The notes beneath the pieces were generated by a model. The model searched no databases. It saw only the letters and a list, made by a program, of their open reading frames with translations, and had not been told where the DNA came from. From Cornus controversa (taxonomy: Eukaryota; Streptophyta; Magnoliopsida; Cornales; Cornaceae), in contig CM048845.1 in assembly GCA_026545225.1 (NCBI GenBank), positions 84,657,033-84,721,032 of the forward strand: a stretch of DNA of 64,000 bases. The letters are read 5' to 3'. Both the position numbers and the translations under genes were made by a program. Of this stretch, positions 12,001 through 24,000 are shown piece after piece (positions within the stretch are counted from its first letter, which is position 1; each line of letters starts with the position of its first letter).

Positions 12001-15000
12001 CACTCCGTCTTTATAAAACAAACGCATGTCAGTCTTAGAAACAACATTATCAAAAAACATAACTTACCAAAAAAAAATGTAACAAAAAAAAAACATAACT
12101 ATAATGACAAGATAGGATAGCAATATCATATATAATATAAGATATTCTTTTTGAGATTCAAATAGCTTCAATTTCTAACTTATGTAACTTTAGTATAAAA
12201 ATTATAAATTAATTAATGTTCTATAATTGTCTTATTCAATAGATATAAAAATGAAAATTTACATTTATATTAGTCGTGTCCACGTAGTGTTCGTATCATA
12301 CTTTTTTAGAGTTTGACCTCTCGGCGTATCCATGTCGTATCGTGTTCATGTCCATGCTTCTTAGTCTTCAGTTAACCGTATTTTGGTCTTTTATGAGTAA
12401 GTGGTTAATTTAAATTTTAAATAGTAAGAATTTAGCAGCTAAGATGTCAAACTCTCATATATAGGGTGTTTAAAATATTTTTATCTTCAGTTGTCTTTTG
12501 TAGCTAAGATGTCACTCTAAGAAGACTCACTTGTATTATGGTAGTGCTTTTTATATGTAATTACATGTCGATCTCATTAAACGTCGTTGATACAAAAGCT
12601 GCTAGCGAGTCACTACTAGATGGAACTGGCCACAAAACATCTCTTATGATTTGAAAGTCTTCACTCGAAGTTCAACAGCAAATTATGGCTAAGGATCAAT
12701 GCCTCTTCGGTTTACCCTCCATCAGAATCCATATGCTTTTGTAGATACTGCCCTTCCAATCCGTTGAAAACTAATACCTGGCTGAAAAAAGCTACCTGTG
12801 GTAATTACACGCCTTTAAAACAAGTTTCTTGCTACGATGCAATAAATTAAGTGCTTTTGTACTACTAGTGTAAGTTTGATCAAAATAAGAGAAAGTAGAT
12901 TTAGGTGGTATGGGCATATTCAACACTAACCTATAAATGCACCCTAAGAAGCATGAATACATATACAGGACACGGATATGACACGATGCGGGTACAACGA
13001 TACGACAAATTTCAAAAAAACAAGATATGAGCACGGTAGGTTATGACAATATAAAAATAATAAATTATATTTTTCTATATACAAAAAAATTGATTTTATG
13101 TTATATATATTGTTATTAACATTTCTTTATAGAATATTATGATTAACAAACAAAATAAGAGTTAAGAGTCATATTGCATAATTTGCATGGATAAATTTTA
13201 TACTAAATCGTGATATATATATATTTCAATACTTATTTTTTAAATAAATTTTAAACTTTCTTTACAATTATACAATGATATTATTGTTGAAAAATTTACA
13301 ATTTAACGTTCCAAATTTGTTAAAATGTGTTTTGATGTATTTAAGAAGCATCGGATATGTGGTCGAAGTATTTGAGAAGTATCGGATACGTGTTAGAAAT
13401 AAAAAATTATATTTAAAAATTATGGATATGTTTAGGAAGTATCGGACACATATCTGTGAGTATCCGAGGAATATCAATACCCGATACAAGTATGTCACTC
13501 TTATATAAGTATATGTGCTTCCTAGGATGCACCCGTGAGGAGATCAAGATTGGTGTGCGTAGAAGGCAAGAGACAAAGAAGTAGACCAAAACTAACATAG
13601 AATGAAGTGATGAGAAATTGTTATGTTGTGGCTCGAAAAATAGGCTTTGTGATATCCTTACACCACGGGGGTCCGGGGGCAACGGCCTCAGGAAAAATTT
13701 TATGACCCGTTTTTTGCTTACGGGTTTTGAACCCGGATTAGGACTCTCTTGTAGCCCGATATATAAGGGCATCTAAGGGTTTGGAGTAAGTAATGAGAGA
13801 AAACACTCAAAACGCAGAAAGAGAGTGAGAGAGCGAGAGATAGGGTTTAGGGTTGAAACTTGTAATCTCCTAATTTTCACATAGTGAAAACTTTCGCTGG
13901 ATCTTCGCCGTGCACGTAGGTACATCGCTGAACCGCGTAAATTCTTGTGTTTTGTGTGTTGTGCTTGTTTCGTTTTGTGTTATGTTTTGTGGCTGTGCTT
14001 GCTTGGATCTTCGCCATGCACGTTGATCCATCATTTTTTGAACATTTTTAATTATCCCCTTTTAATCAAATACGCATGTCCACAAAGTGTCTGTAGTGTC
14101 AGTGTGTCCAAAAAGAAAAAAAATTCTGGCACATTTTTTGGCGTATCCGACATGTGTCTGACGTGTTTATGTGTCTCGTTTGACATGTGTACCTTTCAGG
14201 CATGTCTACCTAGCACAAACTTGTTTGGTGTATCCGACATGCGTCCGACGTGTTTATGTGTCCTGTTTGACATGTGTCTGACACAAACAGTTCAACCTTT
14301 TAGGCTTGTCTACCTAGCACAAACTTGTTTGGAAAGAGAAAAAAATAAATAAAAGAAAAAAGAACTCCCAATGTTCATTTCATTGATTTTGACGTTCTTT
14401 CTCCTTTTAGATTCTTCAAACTATGATATATCCAAATAGTTAACTAGTCCAACAGATGATAAGATAGAAACTTCCAACTGGAATCTTTTTTTCTATATTG
14501 TACATAGGATTTTGAGAGCGACAGAACAGTAGCCTTTTCTTGTTTCTCTTCCTAGACTTTGAATTACTTTCTTGAGTTTCTTGTTAATAGACCTTTTGTA
14601 TCAATAGTCTTATCTCCAAATGTTGTGTGTATACAGTTCTATTAACCTTGCTTTCAGGGATCTGCAGTTGTACTACAACCATGATTGATCTTGGTTTTTT
14701 ACTTGTTAAGGTTTCAAGTATGGTTGCCCGTCAACACTTTACAATCTGCAAAGTGCTTCAATTTCAACATATAGAAATGTGTGAAATAGACTACATTTAG
14801 AGCTTATTTATTTTTTCTTCATGTTCATGCTAACATATATTTTTTGCCTCATCATTAAATTTGATAAGTTTATTGTTGTTAATGAAACAGGTTGTTCCTT
14901 TTACCCCTAGTGCCGGTGTTCTTGAATGGGTAAATGGCACTCTTCCTCTTGGTGAATATCTTATTGGAAGGTCAGGAAATCACATTTCATGCAATCTTAT

Positions 15001-18000
15001 GGCAGTACTTTCATTACTTTGAAATGTAATACAATTGTTCTATGTTTGCAACTTTCAGCATGAGGAATGGAGGTGCCCATGGACGTTACGGAAAAGGAGA
15101 CTGGCCATTTCCCAAATGCCGGGAGCACATGACAAAGGCAAGTGCCATATCCTTTTTTTTCTTAAGAAAATTATTATTATCATTCATTTTTTTTTTACCA
15201 TTATTATCTTCATGATGATTTTGCGATTACTAATACACTCTTAAAGACTATGGTGAATCGCACCATATATTCTACACACCTATCAAAAGACTAGTATCCA
15301 GCTCCATCTCCACCTCTCCTCAGCCCCCACACGTTTTTCCCCCTTTTTCCATCTCTGTGGCTGATGAGAATAAAGGCAATTAACCAACTTTGAAACGGAT
15401 ATCTATGATCAATACACTTAAGTTATCCTACAACAACAATAAACTAAGTCTTTTCCAACTACTTTGAGTTGGTTATATAAATCTTATTTTTCCATTCTGC
15501 TCTATCTAAGGCCATAATCTCAGTCAAGTCACATTTCATCATATCTTTTCTTACTAACTCTACCAATGTTAATTGATCTTCCCTTCTCCTAGTATTACCC
15601 TCAATGTGGACCATATCTCTTCTTATTGGTGCATTTAGTGGCCTTCCTTGCACATTTCCAGACCACCTTAATTGATTCTCATTTTACCTCCAATGCGTGT
15701 ACTTCAACCGTCTCATGAATGTGTTCATTTTCTAATTTTTTCATTTCTTGTCTTCTCACATATCAATCTCAGTATCTGCATTTCCTTCACTCTCATGCAT
15801 GTGTTGTTTCTTAGCTGTCATTTTGTCCCTTAAAGAACGACTAACATTCTGTCCCATTAAGAATGACTGGTCAAATAGCTGTTTTGTAGAACTTCCCTTA
15901 TAATCTTAGAGGGATATATTGATCACACATTATTCCAAACGCACTCCTCCATTTAACTCATCTTGCCTTTGTTAGTCCCAAAATAGATCTAAATGGGAGG
16001 TGAATAGATCTTGTCGAATTTTAACTAAAAATAACTGATTTTTAAATTGTGTTATTTATAGTTTGAAGCAACAATATGAATTTGTTAAATATAGAGAAAA
16101 GAAATAAATAAATCATGCAACTACACAAGATTTTGTGGAAAAACCCTCAATTGAGAGTTAAAAAATCACGGGACCTAGTCTAGGCAACTAATCCACTGTC
16201 AAGAAAAAGATGTACAACCTAGGTCACAATTCAGTACCCTCGAACTCTTAGTTGATCTCTAGACACCAAACCTTCAGTACGGTCAGAGATTTCTAGGTCA
16301 TCCTTCTGATTTGTCTACAACCTTCGCTCCTCAAAAATTGCTTCTCTAGTGATTAGTTTTAGCAGCTAGTCGGTCCAGATTGTGTGTTTTGTGTAAAAAC
16401 ACTTTAGTGCTGATGACATTTAAGCTCCACAAGATAATGATCAACACTCAAAATAATAACCCACCATCTAATGCAGATGTAGATGATGAAAACAAAAATA
16501 TGCTCTCTAAAATATATGATCTCTCTAATACTCTATCAATAATGTGTGTAGATCTCTTATATATGTTAATAAGAGCCTAGAGGTTTTTATATAGTGTTTA
16601 GAGTCCAATTAGAAATTGATTAGGAATGGTTTGGACATGTTCTGGGATGTTTAGAAACTTTTTCAGACTTGGAAATGTGTTTTTTTACGAGTCTGGGTAT
16701 TGCACAAGTCGATCAATCGACCATTTGATTGAACTGGAAACTCATCGATCGATCGACCCTTCGATCAAGAGCTTCTGTTGTTGAACAGCTTGACTTTGGA
16801 CACTTTGTTGAGAGATCAAACGGACTCAAAATTAGGCATATAATATAACGTTGGAAAACTCAACAAAATTCAAATATTTTGTTTCTGGTGAATTTTTGAA
16901 GACGCAGATGTCAGTTTTCAGAACTTAAAATCTTCACCAGAAATTTTTTTATTCATTCAAAATATCTTTTTCATAAATCAAAACATGTATGTGAAGAACC
17001 AAGAGGGGAGGGGTGAATTGGTTCTTGGTGTGTTTTCTTAACTTATAAGCTGAATCTAAAACTTGCTAGGAGGCTCTACTAATCACTGCATTTAACCAAG
17101 AGGGGAGGTGTGTTTGATTAAATGCAGTACTGAAAAACTGAGGCTAAGGACACAAATTTATGAGTTACAACCCCTAGAATAGGGGAAACATCCTCGAGGC
17201 TGTGAAGTCAAGGTAAGTGATCCACTATGAATGAATTTGAGTACACCATTCTCACAATCTCACTAACATCACTCACCGACCCACAATACAATCACTCTCA
17301 CGCACTCCCCCTGTCCACAGCACTTGACTCACCACAAGTCTTGGACACTCACTCACCAATACATCAAATCACACTCACAAAGGATAATGAAGATCTCTCA
17401 AGCACATAAAATAAGAATTACAACACACTAGCTTGAGAATGGACAGCAGTGACACTTACTGCTGCAGTAAGGGCTGCAGACTGAGGTTTGAAAGGTCATA
17501 TTCTGTTGCAGCCTCAGATCTTGCTTGGTGATGGCTGGAGAGGTTAGGAAATAGTAATCAACACTTTCTTATGCCTGAGTAGCCTAAAAAGCACCATTTT
17601 TGTGCTTGACAGCAGCAGGTCTGTTCATCAACAGCAGCACACCAAGGTTGGTTGTATGAGAAACTGGTGCAGCCTTGATTCTGATGGAGTTTCAGCTGGA
17701 ATGGTCTTAGATTGATTCTAGACACATGCATGCGCATTCCAGAAATACACCTCACAAGACCAAAATGAAGCATTCTGTAGTAGCTCATGGTCTTGACAGC
17801 AGCTAGAGACAGATTCTGCAATATGAGCACCAGGACTGCTGCACTTCTTCAACCTTTTGATACCTCAATGAATTCTGGCATTTTGATCTTCAATATAACA
17901 TTCCCAGAATTCAAATCTATTGAAAACAACCCAGAAGTTGAAAACTATGAACCACTCTCCCAAATTTTCAAATTAAGCTCACACCCTTACTCAGCTGCTA

Positions 18001-21000
18001 CAGCCTCAATTTATAGAGATGGAATGCACAGTCAGCTAATGGATATATAGGCCAGCTGTCCCTGACTTGTCAGGGAATAATCCTGCCGTTGGAGGTGTAA
18101 AATGAAAACTTTGTCCCTCTTTCAACTTTCTAAAAGTGACATAACTACCCTCCAAAATTTAAATTCTGCTGAGCCAATACTAAAAACAGCTGAGACCTTT
18201 TTGTCTCTAGGATTCTTCTGGAATATCATGAGCTGGCACAGCACCTGAAATACCTGCAAAATTACCACTTGAAGGGTTGTTAGTGCACATCCGCTATATA
18301 AGGCTCTATATATATGTAGAACACACACATAAGCTGTCAAAAATGCTTGGAGAGTAAAAATTCAGCAATGCACATTTTCTGAGATGATTCAATATACTGA
18401 CGCACCAACTGAAATTACTAAACTACCCTTGGTATACAGATACAGAAAAATTGTTTGATGAGAAACTCAAAGGGATTTTGCATAGAGCTAAACTAATTCA
18501 CATGCTGCAGAAGCTCCATAGGGACTGATTTTGTCATTAACAAGGCAAACACAACCCTAGGCAATTACTGAACCAAACATAGCCCTAGGACATAGATCAA
18601 CAGTATGCATTGTGTCCTAAGATGGATCATGATATGCATGATTATTTATTCCTTATTGGTGAGTTAGTTATTCAAGAGGTGATTTTACCTTTTTATCCTT
18701 TGTTGTAACTTCAAGTTCGATTCTGCTCTTGGACATAAGTACCACCACAAACTAACTAACTTTTGACAACCTGATCAAAAGCTTAAACAAAAATATGAAC
18801 TCCGGATTTTGTTTTGAAATTTGCATACACTAAGTTCTAATCCTAACAGCCTTGACTCTATGATTAACATCATCTCCAATTTCTCCTTCATTGTGAATAT
18901 TTGAGTCACATCTAAGTTATCCTAACGGACAAAAATTTTGAAAGTACTTTTAGCTTTAGATGTATGAAGAACAGTAAGTTCTAATCCTAACAGCCTTGAC
19001 TCTATGATTAACATCATCTCCAATTTCTCCTTCATTGTGAATATTTGAGTCACATCTAAGTTATCCTAACGGACAAAAATTTTGAAAGTACTTTTAGCTT
19101 TAGATGTATGAAGAACAGTAGAAGATCAAGCTAATTAGTTCAAGGACTTATCATTCCATTAAAGTTGCAATGTGTACATTTTTAAGATGATTTTTGGAGA
19201 GGACAATAATTTTGACAGTAATCCCATGATTTATGCCCCTAGAAATCAAAAGTCTTATTAGAGTTAAAGATCAGATGTTCCATAGTTAATGATTCTGTAA
19301 TTATGTTCTTAAGTGCATCGTAAAAGCAAGATAACATGAGACACAGGGAGTTCAGCTTTGGCTGGTCAAAAAAACATGAATTTTTCTCTAGCCATTATTG
19401 ATTAATGATGTTTTTTTATAAAGGGAAATGCCAAAGTGAAACAACTTGAAGAGGAATGGGAGGGAAAAAGCACTAATTTTACAGAAGTAATGGAAAAACT
19501 TTAGCATTGCTGATTTTTTTTTCCGGTAAAACTTTATTATAGCTGATTTAGTTTGCAGTAAGCTCTCAAAAAAAAAAAAGGAAGAGGAAGGAAATTCTCA
19601 TAACAATTTAGATCTTGTAATCAAAGCTCGTGAAATCACTATGACAAAGAGAATAAAGGGATAACACTTATCTAAGGGATTCAAAAACCTCTCCATTTTT
19701 GAGCTAGTGTGCAAGTGTGTGTGTGTGTGTGCATGAGAGAGAGAGAGAGAGCATATCTCTTTCAGAAATATTTTTCTCTATGCTCAATTCATCATGCATT
19801 AGTCCTATTTTCCCCCAAAAAATGGGATGCTGTCTGGAACCTTAGGAGAACTAGAAACCTTATAAACTTACAGTGAAGTATGGAATCCCCAAAGTCAAAC
19901 GGTTGTTCTTTCTTCCCTGCTCCCTCTTTTTCTACATATGCGGTGGCGGGTTACCAGAGAAGAGGGGACAACTCCTTTCTCATTTGCCTTGCTCAATCTT
20001 CCTTTCTGATTGAAAGTTGCAAGCCACTCCACTACTGCGCCACTGGCACAGAGGCTAGATAGAAGGTTGCTTCTTCTATATGTTCAAGTGAAGAACATCT
20101 GGAAAAAAGAATATGAGAAGAACAAAGAAGAAATTTTGGAATTTCCAAATTAGTTTTCTGGTATCGAAATAAAAAATATTATGTATAACATGATCTGGAT
20201 TCTGGATATATTTGCCGGTATACTAGCCAATTGCGATGTGTTAAATTAATACTAACCAAAGAACTTATATCAGTGCATATGAGGGTTCCCTTATGGTAAC
20301 TTCTGGGTACTTTTATAATTGATCGAGTTTACAGCATTTCTAACCTATGTTCAAACATCAAATTTGACAATTCAAAATGTAAATGGCTAAAGCAGGTGAA
20401 TATTTTAAATATCAATTACCTTAACAGAAACAAACCAAATAATTGTTATGATTCTTTTTTTATTTTATTTTATTTTTTTTGTAGGAACAAAATAAGCGCA
20501 AGGCATTTCAAGAAGTCTGTGAGAACTTCAGGTTTCTATATATACATACATATATATACTTGTAAAAAATACCTAGCCCCAACAATTTAAGCGTATTAGG
20601 TTGAATTTCTTAATTGACATATCTTGCAGGCCTGTTATGCATTATTTTTTCTTAGAGAGATTTTTACACCCAGCTGATTGGTTTGAAAAGAGACTTGCTT
20701 ACACACGAAGTGTGGCAACTAGTTCAATGGTGAGTTTATTGTTCTTTTGAATCTGGAATTCAAGCATGCAATCTCATTTTGCTCAAAGTATCATAGACAT
20801 GAACACTAGACTCAGACATGATAGACATAGGCGCAGCAAAATTTCAAATCTTAAAAAAATCTAGGATAAGAACACAATGTTGACACAGCTATATATATAT
20901 ATATTTAATAAGACTATAAAAAAATCTAGGATAAGAACACAGTGTTGACACAGCTATATATATATATTTAATAAGACTATTCTACAACAAAACAAGTAAA

Positions 21001-24000
21001 GAATTTTCCCAGGTGTTAAGAGTTACATAATTTAGAAGACGAAGCTATGCGAATACCATAAAGATTATTATAATATATATATGCTGCTATATTAATTTGC
21101 TATTACAATTGTATTTTCTTCTTATTTTAATTTTTTATGCACCTGGTGAGTTATGGAATGTTTTTACTTTATAAAGAATTTTCTTGGATCCACCTTCAGA
21201 AAATTCTATTATAAAGAAAATGACTGTTAAATATATATTTTTTAATTTTTTTACTGTTAATGGCCCCCCTTGGTCCCTTAATAGTTCTGCCCGTGTATAA
21301 TGTCAATTTTTCTTCAAGAACAAATTGTTAGACACATTAAGTTGTATTCAAACTTTTTCAAAGATTGTTGGATTTGGCTACTCTTTGATGTATATATATA
21401 AGATGTGATGGTGAGTGTCTTGGATGTGCCGGCCATGTGTTCTGGATGTGGTGACTAAGTGTCCTAAATAATGAAATTTACTTTTAAATTATGGATGCGT
21501 TGTATAGGAGAATCTATGAAGTGTCGATGTCCGACACATGTGGCATCTAACTCGTGTCCAACATGGACACGTCGCCTTCATGGAAGTGTTTGTGCTTCTT
21601 AGATTGTGTTTGATAGAACGATGGAATAGAGTTGATCTTGGCTGCAAAGGGATTGCGATGAGTGTCGAGATGCAATGCGATGCTGCATGGTGGTTGATCA
21701 AAGTTGCAATGCGATGAAACTGATATTGGTGCTGTGTGATGAAGACTGCGATGCTAATTGCGCTGGAATGTGCAATTGATTAATGGATTAACTTGGCTCT
21801 GATACCATGATAGAACTTGTGCAAACAGAAGAGAAGATATCGGATTCTATATGTTGCTGTACAAAACTTGAATACAATACAATGAACATAAAATATAAAG
21901 TATGCCCTAAAGTAACAAAAGAGGGGAAAGTATAATATTGCCCTCAATAATAAAAATAATCCTCTAACAGTGTTGAATCTCTTTTTCGTTTGTTATGTGA
22001 TAATTAAATTTCATTCTCACTAAGAAAAAAATCAATGCTTCGTGATCAAATCACCTAGCATAGACTAAGTTGAGATGAGATTTATTGAGGTGATTCAGAG
22101 AACTGAAGCCTTCGCTTGAACTCAGGTGGGTTACATTGTCGGACTTGGTGATCGACATTCCATGAATATCCTAATTGATCAAGCCACTGCAGAAGTCATT
22201 CACATAGATCTCGGTGTTGCCTTTGAACAAGGGTTGATGCTCAAAACACCTGAGCGTGTAAGTTTCTTTTATCCTTTAATATTTCTTTTTTACTCTCACT
22301 TTGTGTTCGTCTGTTTCATCCTTGAATGTTTCTTTTTTATTATCACTTTATTTTCTTAGATCAGTCGTTATTTTGTATTGTCACTTTACCTCTTAATAGT
22401 TAAAGCAACCTTTGGTAGGTTCCATTCAGGCTAACAAGGGACCTCATAGACGGTATGGGTGTTACGGGAGTGGAAGGAGTTTTCAGAAGATGTTGCGAGG
22501 AAACTCTCTCTGTTATGCGGACAAATAAAGAAGCACTGCTAACCATTGTTGAAGTATGATTTATTGGAAATTTATCTTTTCAAAGTATGATTCATTGGAA
22601 ATGTATTTTTTTGACAGCAGGTGGGAATTCTTTGCAGGTTTTTATCCATGATCCTTTATATAAGTGGGCTCTATCCCCTTTGAAGGCTTTGCAACGTCAA
22701 AAGGTCTTTCAGAATCTCACCCTCTCATCAAAATTTATACTAATGCAATTTGGCCAGCTGCTATTTGCCTTTTCAGGAGAAAGACGTCATAGAAGATGGG
22801 AAGCATATATGCTAGAGTTTTCAAATCTGAGACATGGAAAACATCTCAAACTCTATATTGATTCTTTAGGGAAATTTCACGCTAATTTTAACTCTGACCT
22901 TTTTTTTTGAATTGGTGATCAATCCGCTAAAATTCCTTCATATTCATAGAAAATCATGATTTAAATGAAAGATATAACTTCATAATATGCCAAAGTGAAC
23001 AAGTGGTAGGGAGCCTTTAAAGAGAAGACTAAGCCACTGACGGTAAGAAACCGAACTGTCAGAAATATTAATTTGGCTCAAGTTCGAACCACTTGAGCTT
23101 TAAATTTTTTTTTTTTTGTCTTTATTTATATATATAATATATATTTTTTTTTTTGTGGATTGCTAAATGTTCTGGAAAATTGGATCGCAATATCGCATTC
23201 AACAACTATCATGAAAACCTATCATATAACTTATCTAGTGCCCTCAAAGGTGAGAGAACAACCCTAATCAAGTAATCAACCACATAATCCATTGTGGTAA
23301 CACCATAATTTTATGTGTTTCAAATTATGGGGCATTAAACAAAGTTCATCAGGTAGTGGTCACTAATCAAAAAAAATCTTCTTTTGTTTTTCGATTACCA
23401 TATGAAATTGTTTTTCTATGGCTACGGAGTCTCTTGACACAAATGTGTGATATATGTCGAACATGTGTTTCCAATATGCATATATTGCCTCTCACTTAGG
23501 GTTATATTTTACTTGACAGGAAACAGATGATGATCTGGATACAAGCTTGGAAGACTCAGAAGACGAATATGAAGGAAACAAGGATGCTACACGTGCACTG
23601 ATGCGTGTCAAACAAAAGCTAGATGGATATGAAGAAGGTGAAATGAGAAGTGTACATGGGCAGGTAAATTTCTAGGTCAATACTACATGCATCGACCTAG
23701 ATTCCAAATTTTTACCTCTTGACCTCTACCTCCTTTTGGTTGAGAAGTATGGAGTTTTAGTGTGACCATCCTCATTTCCAGTATATTACTATACAAGGTA
23801 ATAATCCTAGAACAAATATTGTCATTCAAAACAAGTTAGTAAGTCCGTCAGCTAGCATATTAGAGGCTTCTAGAAAGGGGGAGAAAGTAAAGGATATTGT
23901 TATGCTACTTATTTTTCTTTACTTTATGAACTTGAAATAAAGCTATGGGAAGAGTCTGTTGGAGCAAGAAAACAATTGAGTGGTCTTTATCTGTAACAAT

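Larger units (their letters stand above)
5733..14890 (+). other. ATM intron 10 (9158 bp), transposon-filled
   Basis: Large intron between exons ending RTYK and starting VVPF. In order it contains: a TIR element with EXO70-like fragments (5940-7560), an RTE LINE (7918-8990), a long-TIR element (9961-11397), a hAT-like element (11771-12364), an RTE fragment split by a second hAT-like element (12870-13623) and a retrotransposon LTR (from 13624). The segments 9000-9960, 12365-12870 and 14340-14890 show nothing recognisable. Confidence 0.85.
15138..20484 (+). other. ATM intron 12 (5347 bp), GC-AG
   Basis: The donor reads AAG/GCAAGT and the acceptor TTTGTAG/GAA. Splicing at the nearby GT (15142) would bring an in-frame stop, so the GC donor is required. 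Contents: an RTE 3' fragment (15428-15960), retrotransposon-like non-coding sequence (15960-18100) and an exact 144-bp duplication (18831-19118). The rest shows nothing recognisable. Confidence 0.85.

Noticed and set aside
13945-14352. 135-codon Cys-rich open frame
   Set aside because: It crosses an LTR and a hAT-like duplicated fragment. No signal peptide logic or family match supports it.
17227-18050. Short frames in ATM intron 12
   Set aside because: They have no homology that I can recognise, have no splice context, and lie in retroelement-like non-coding sequence.
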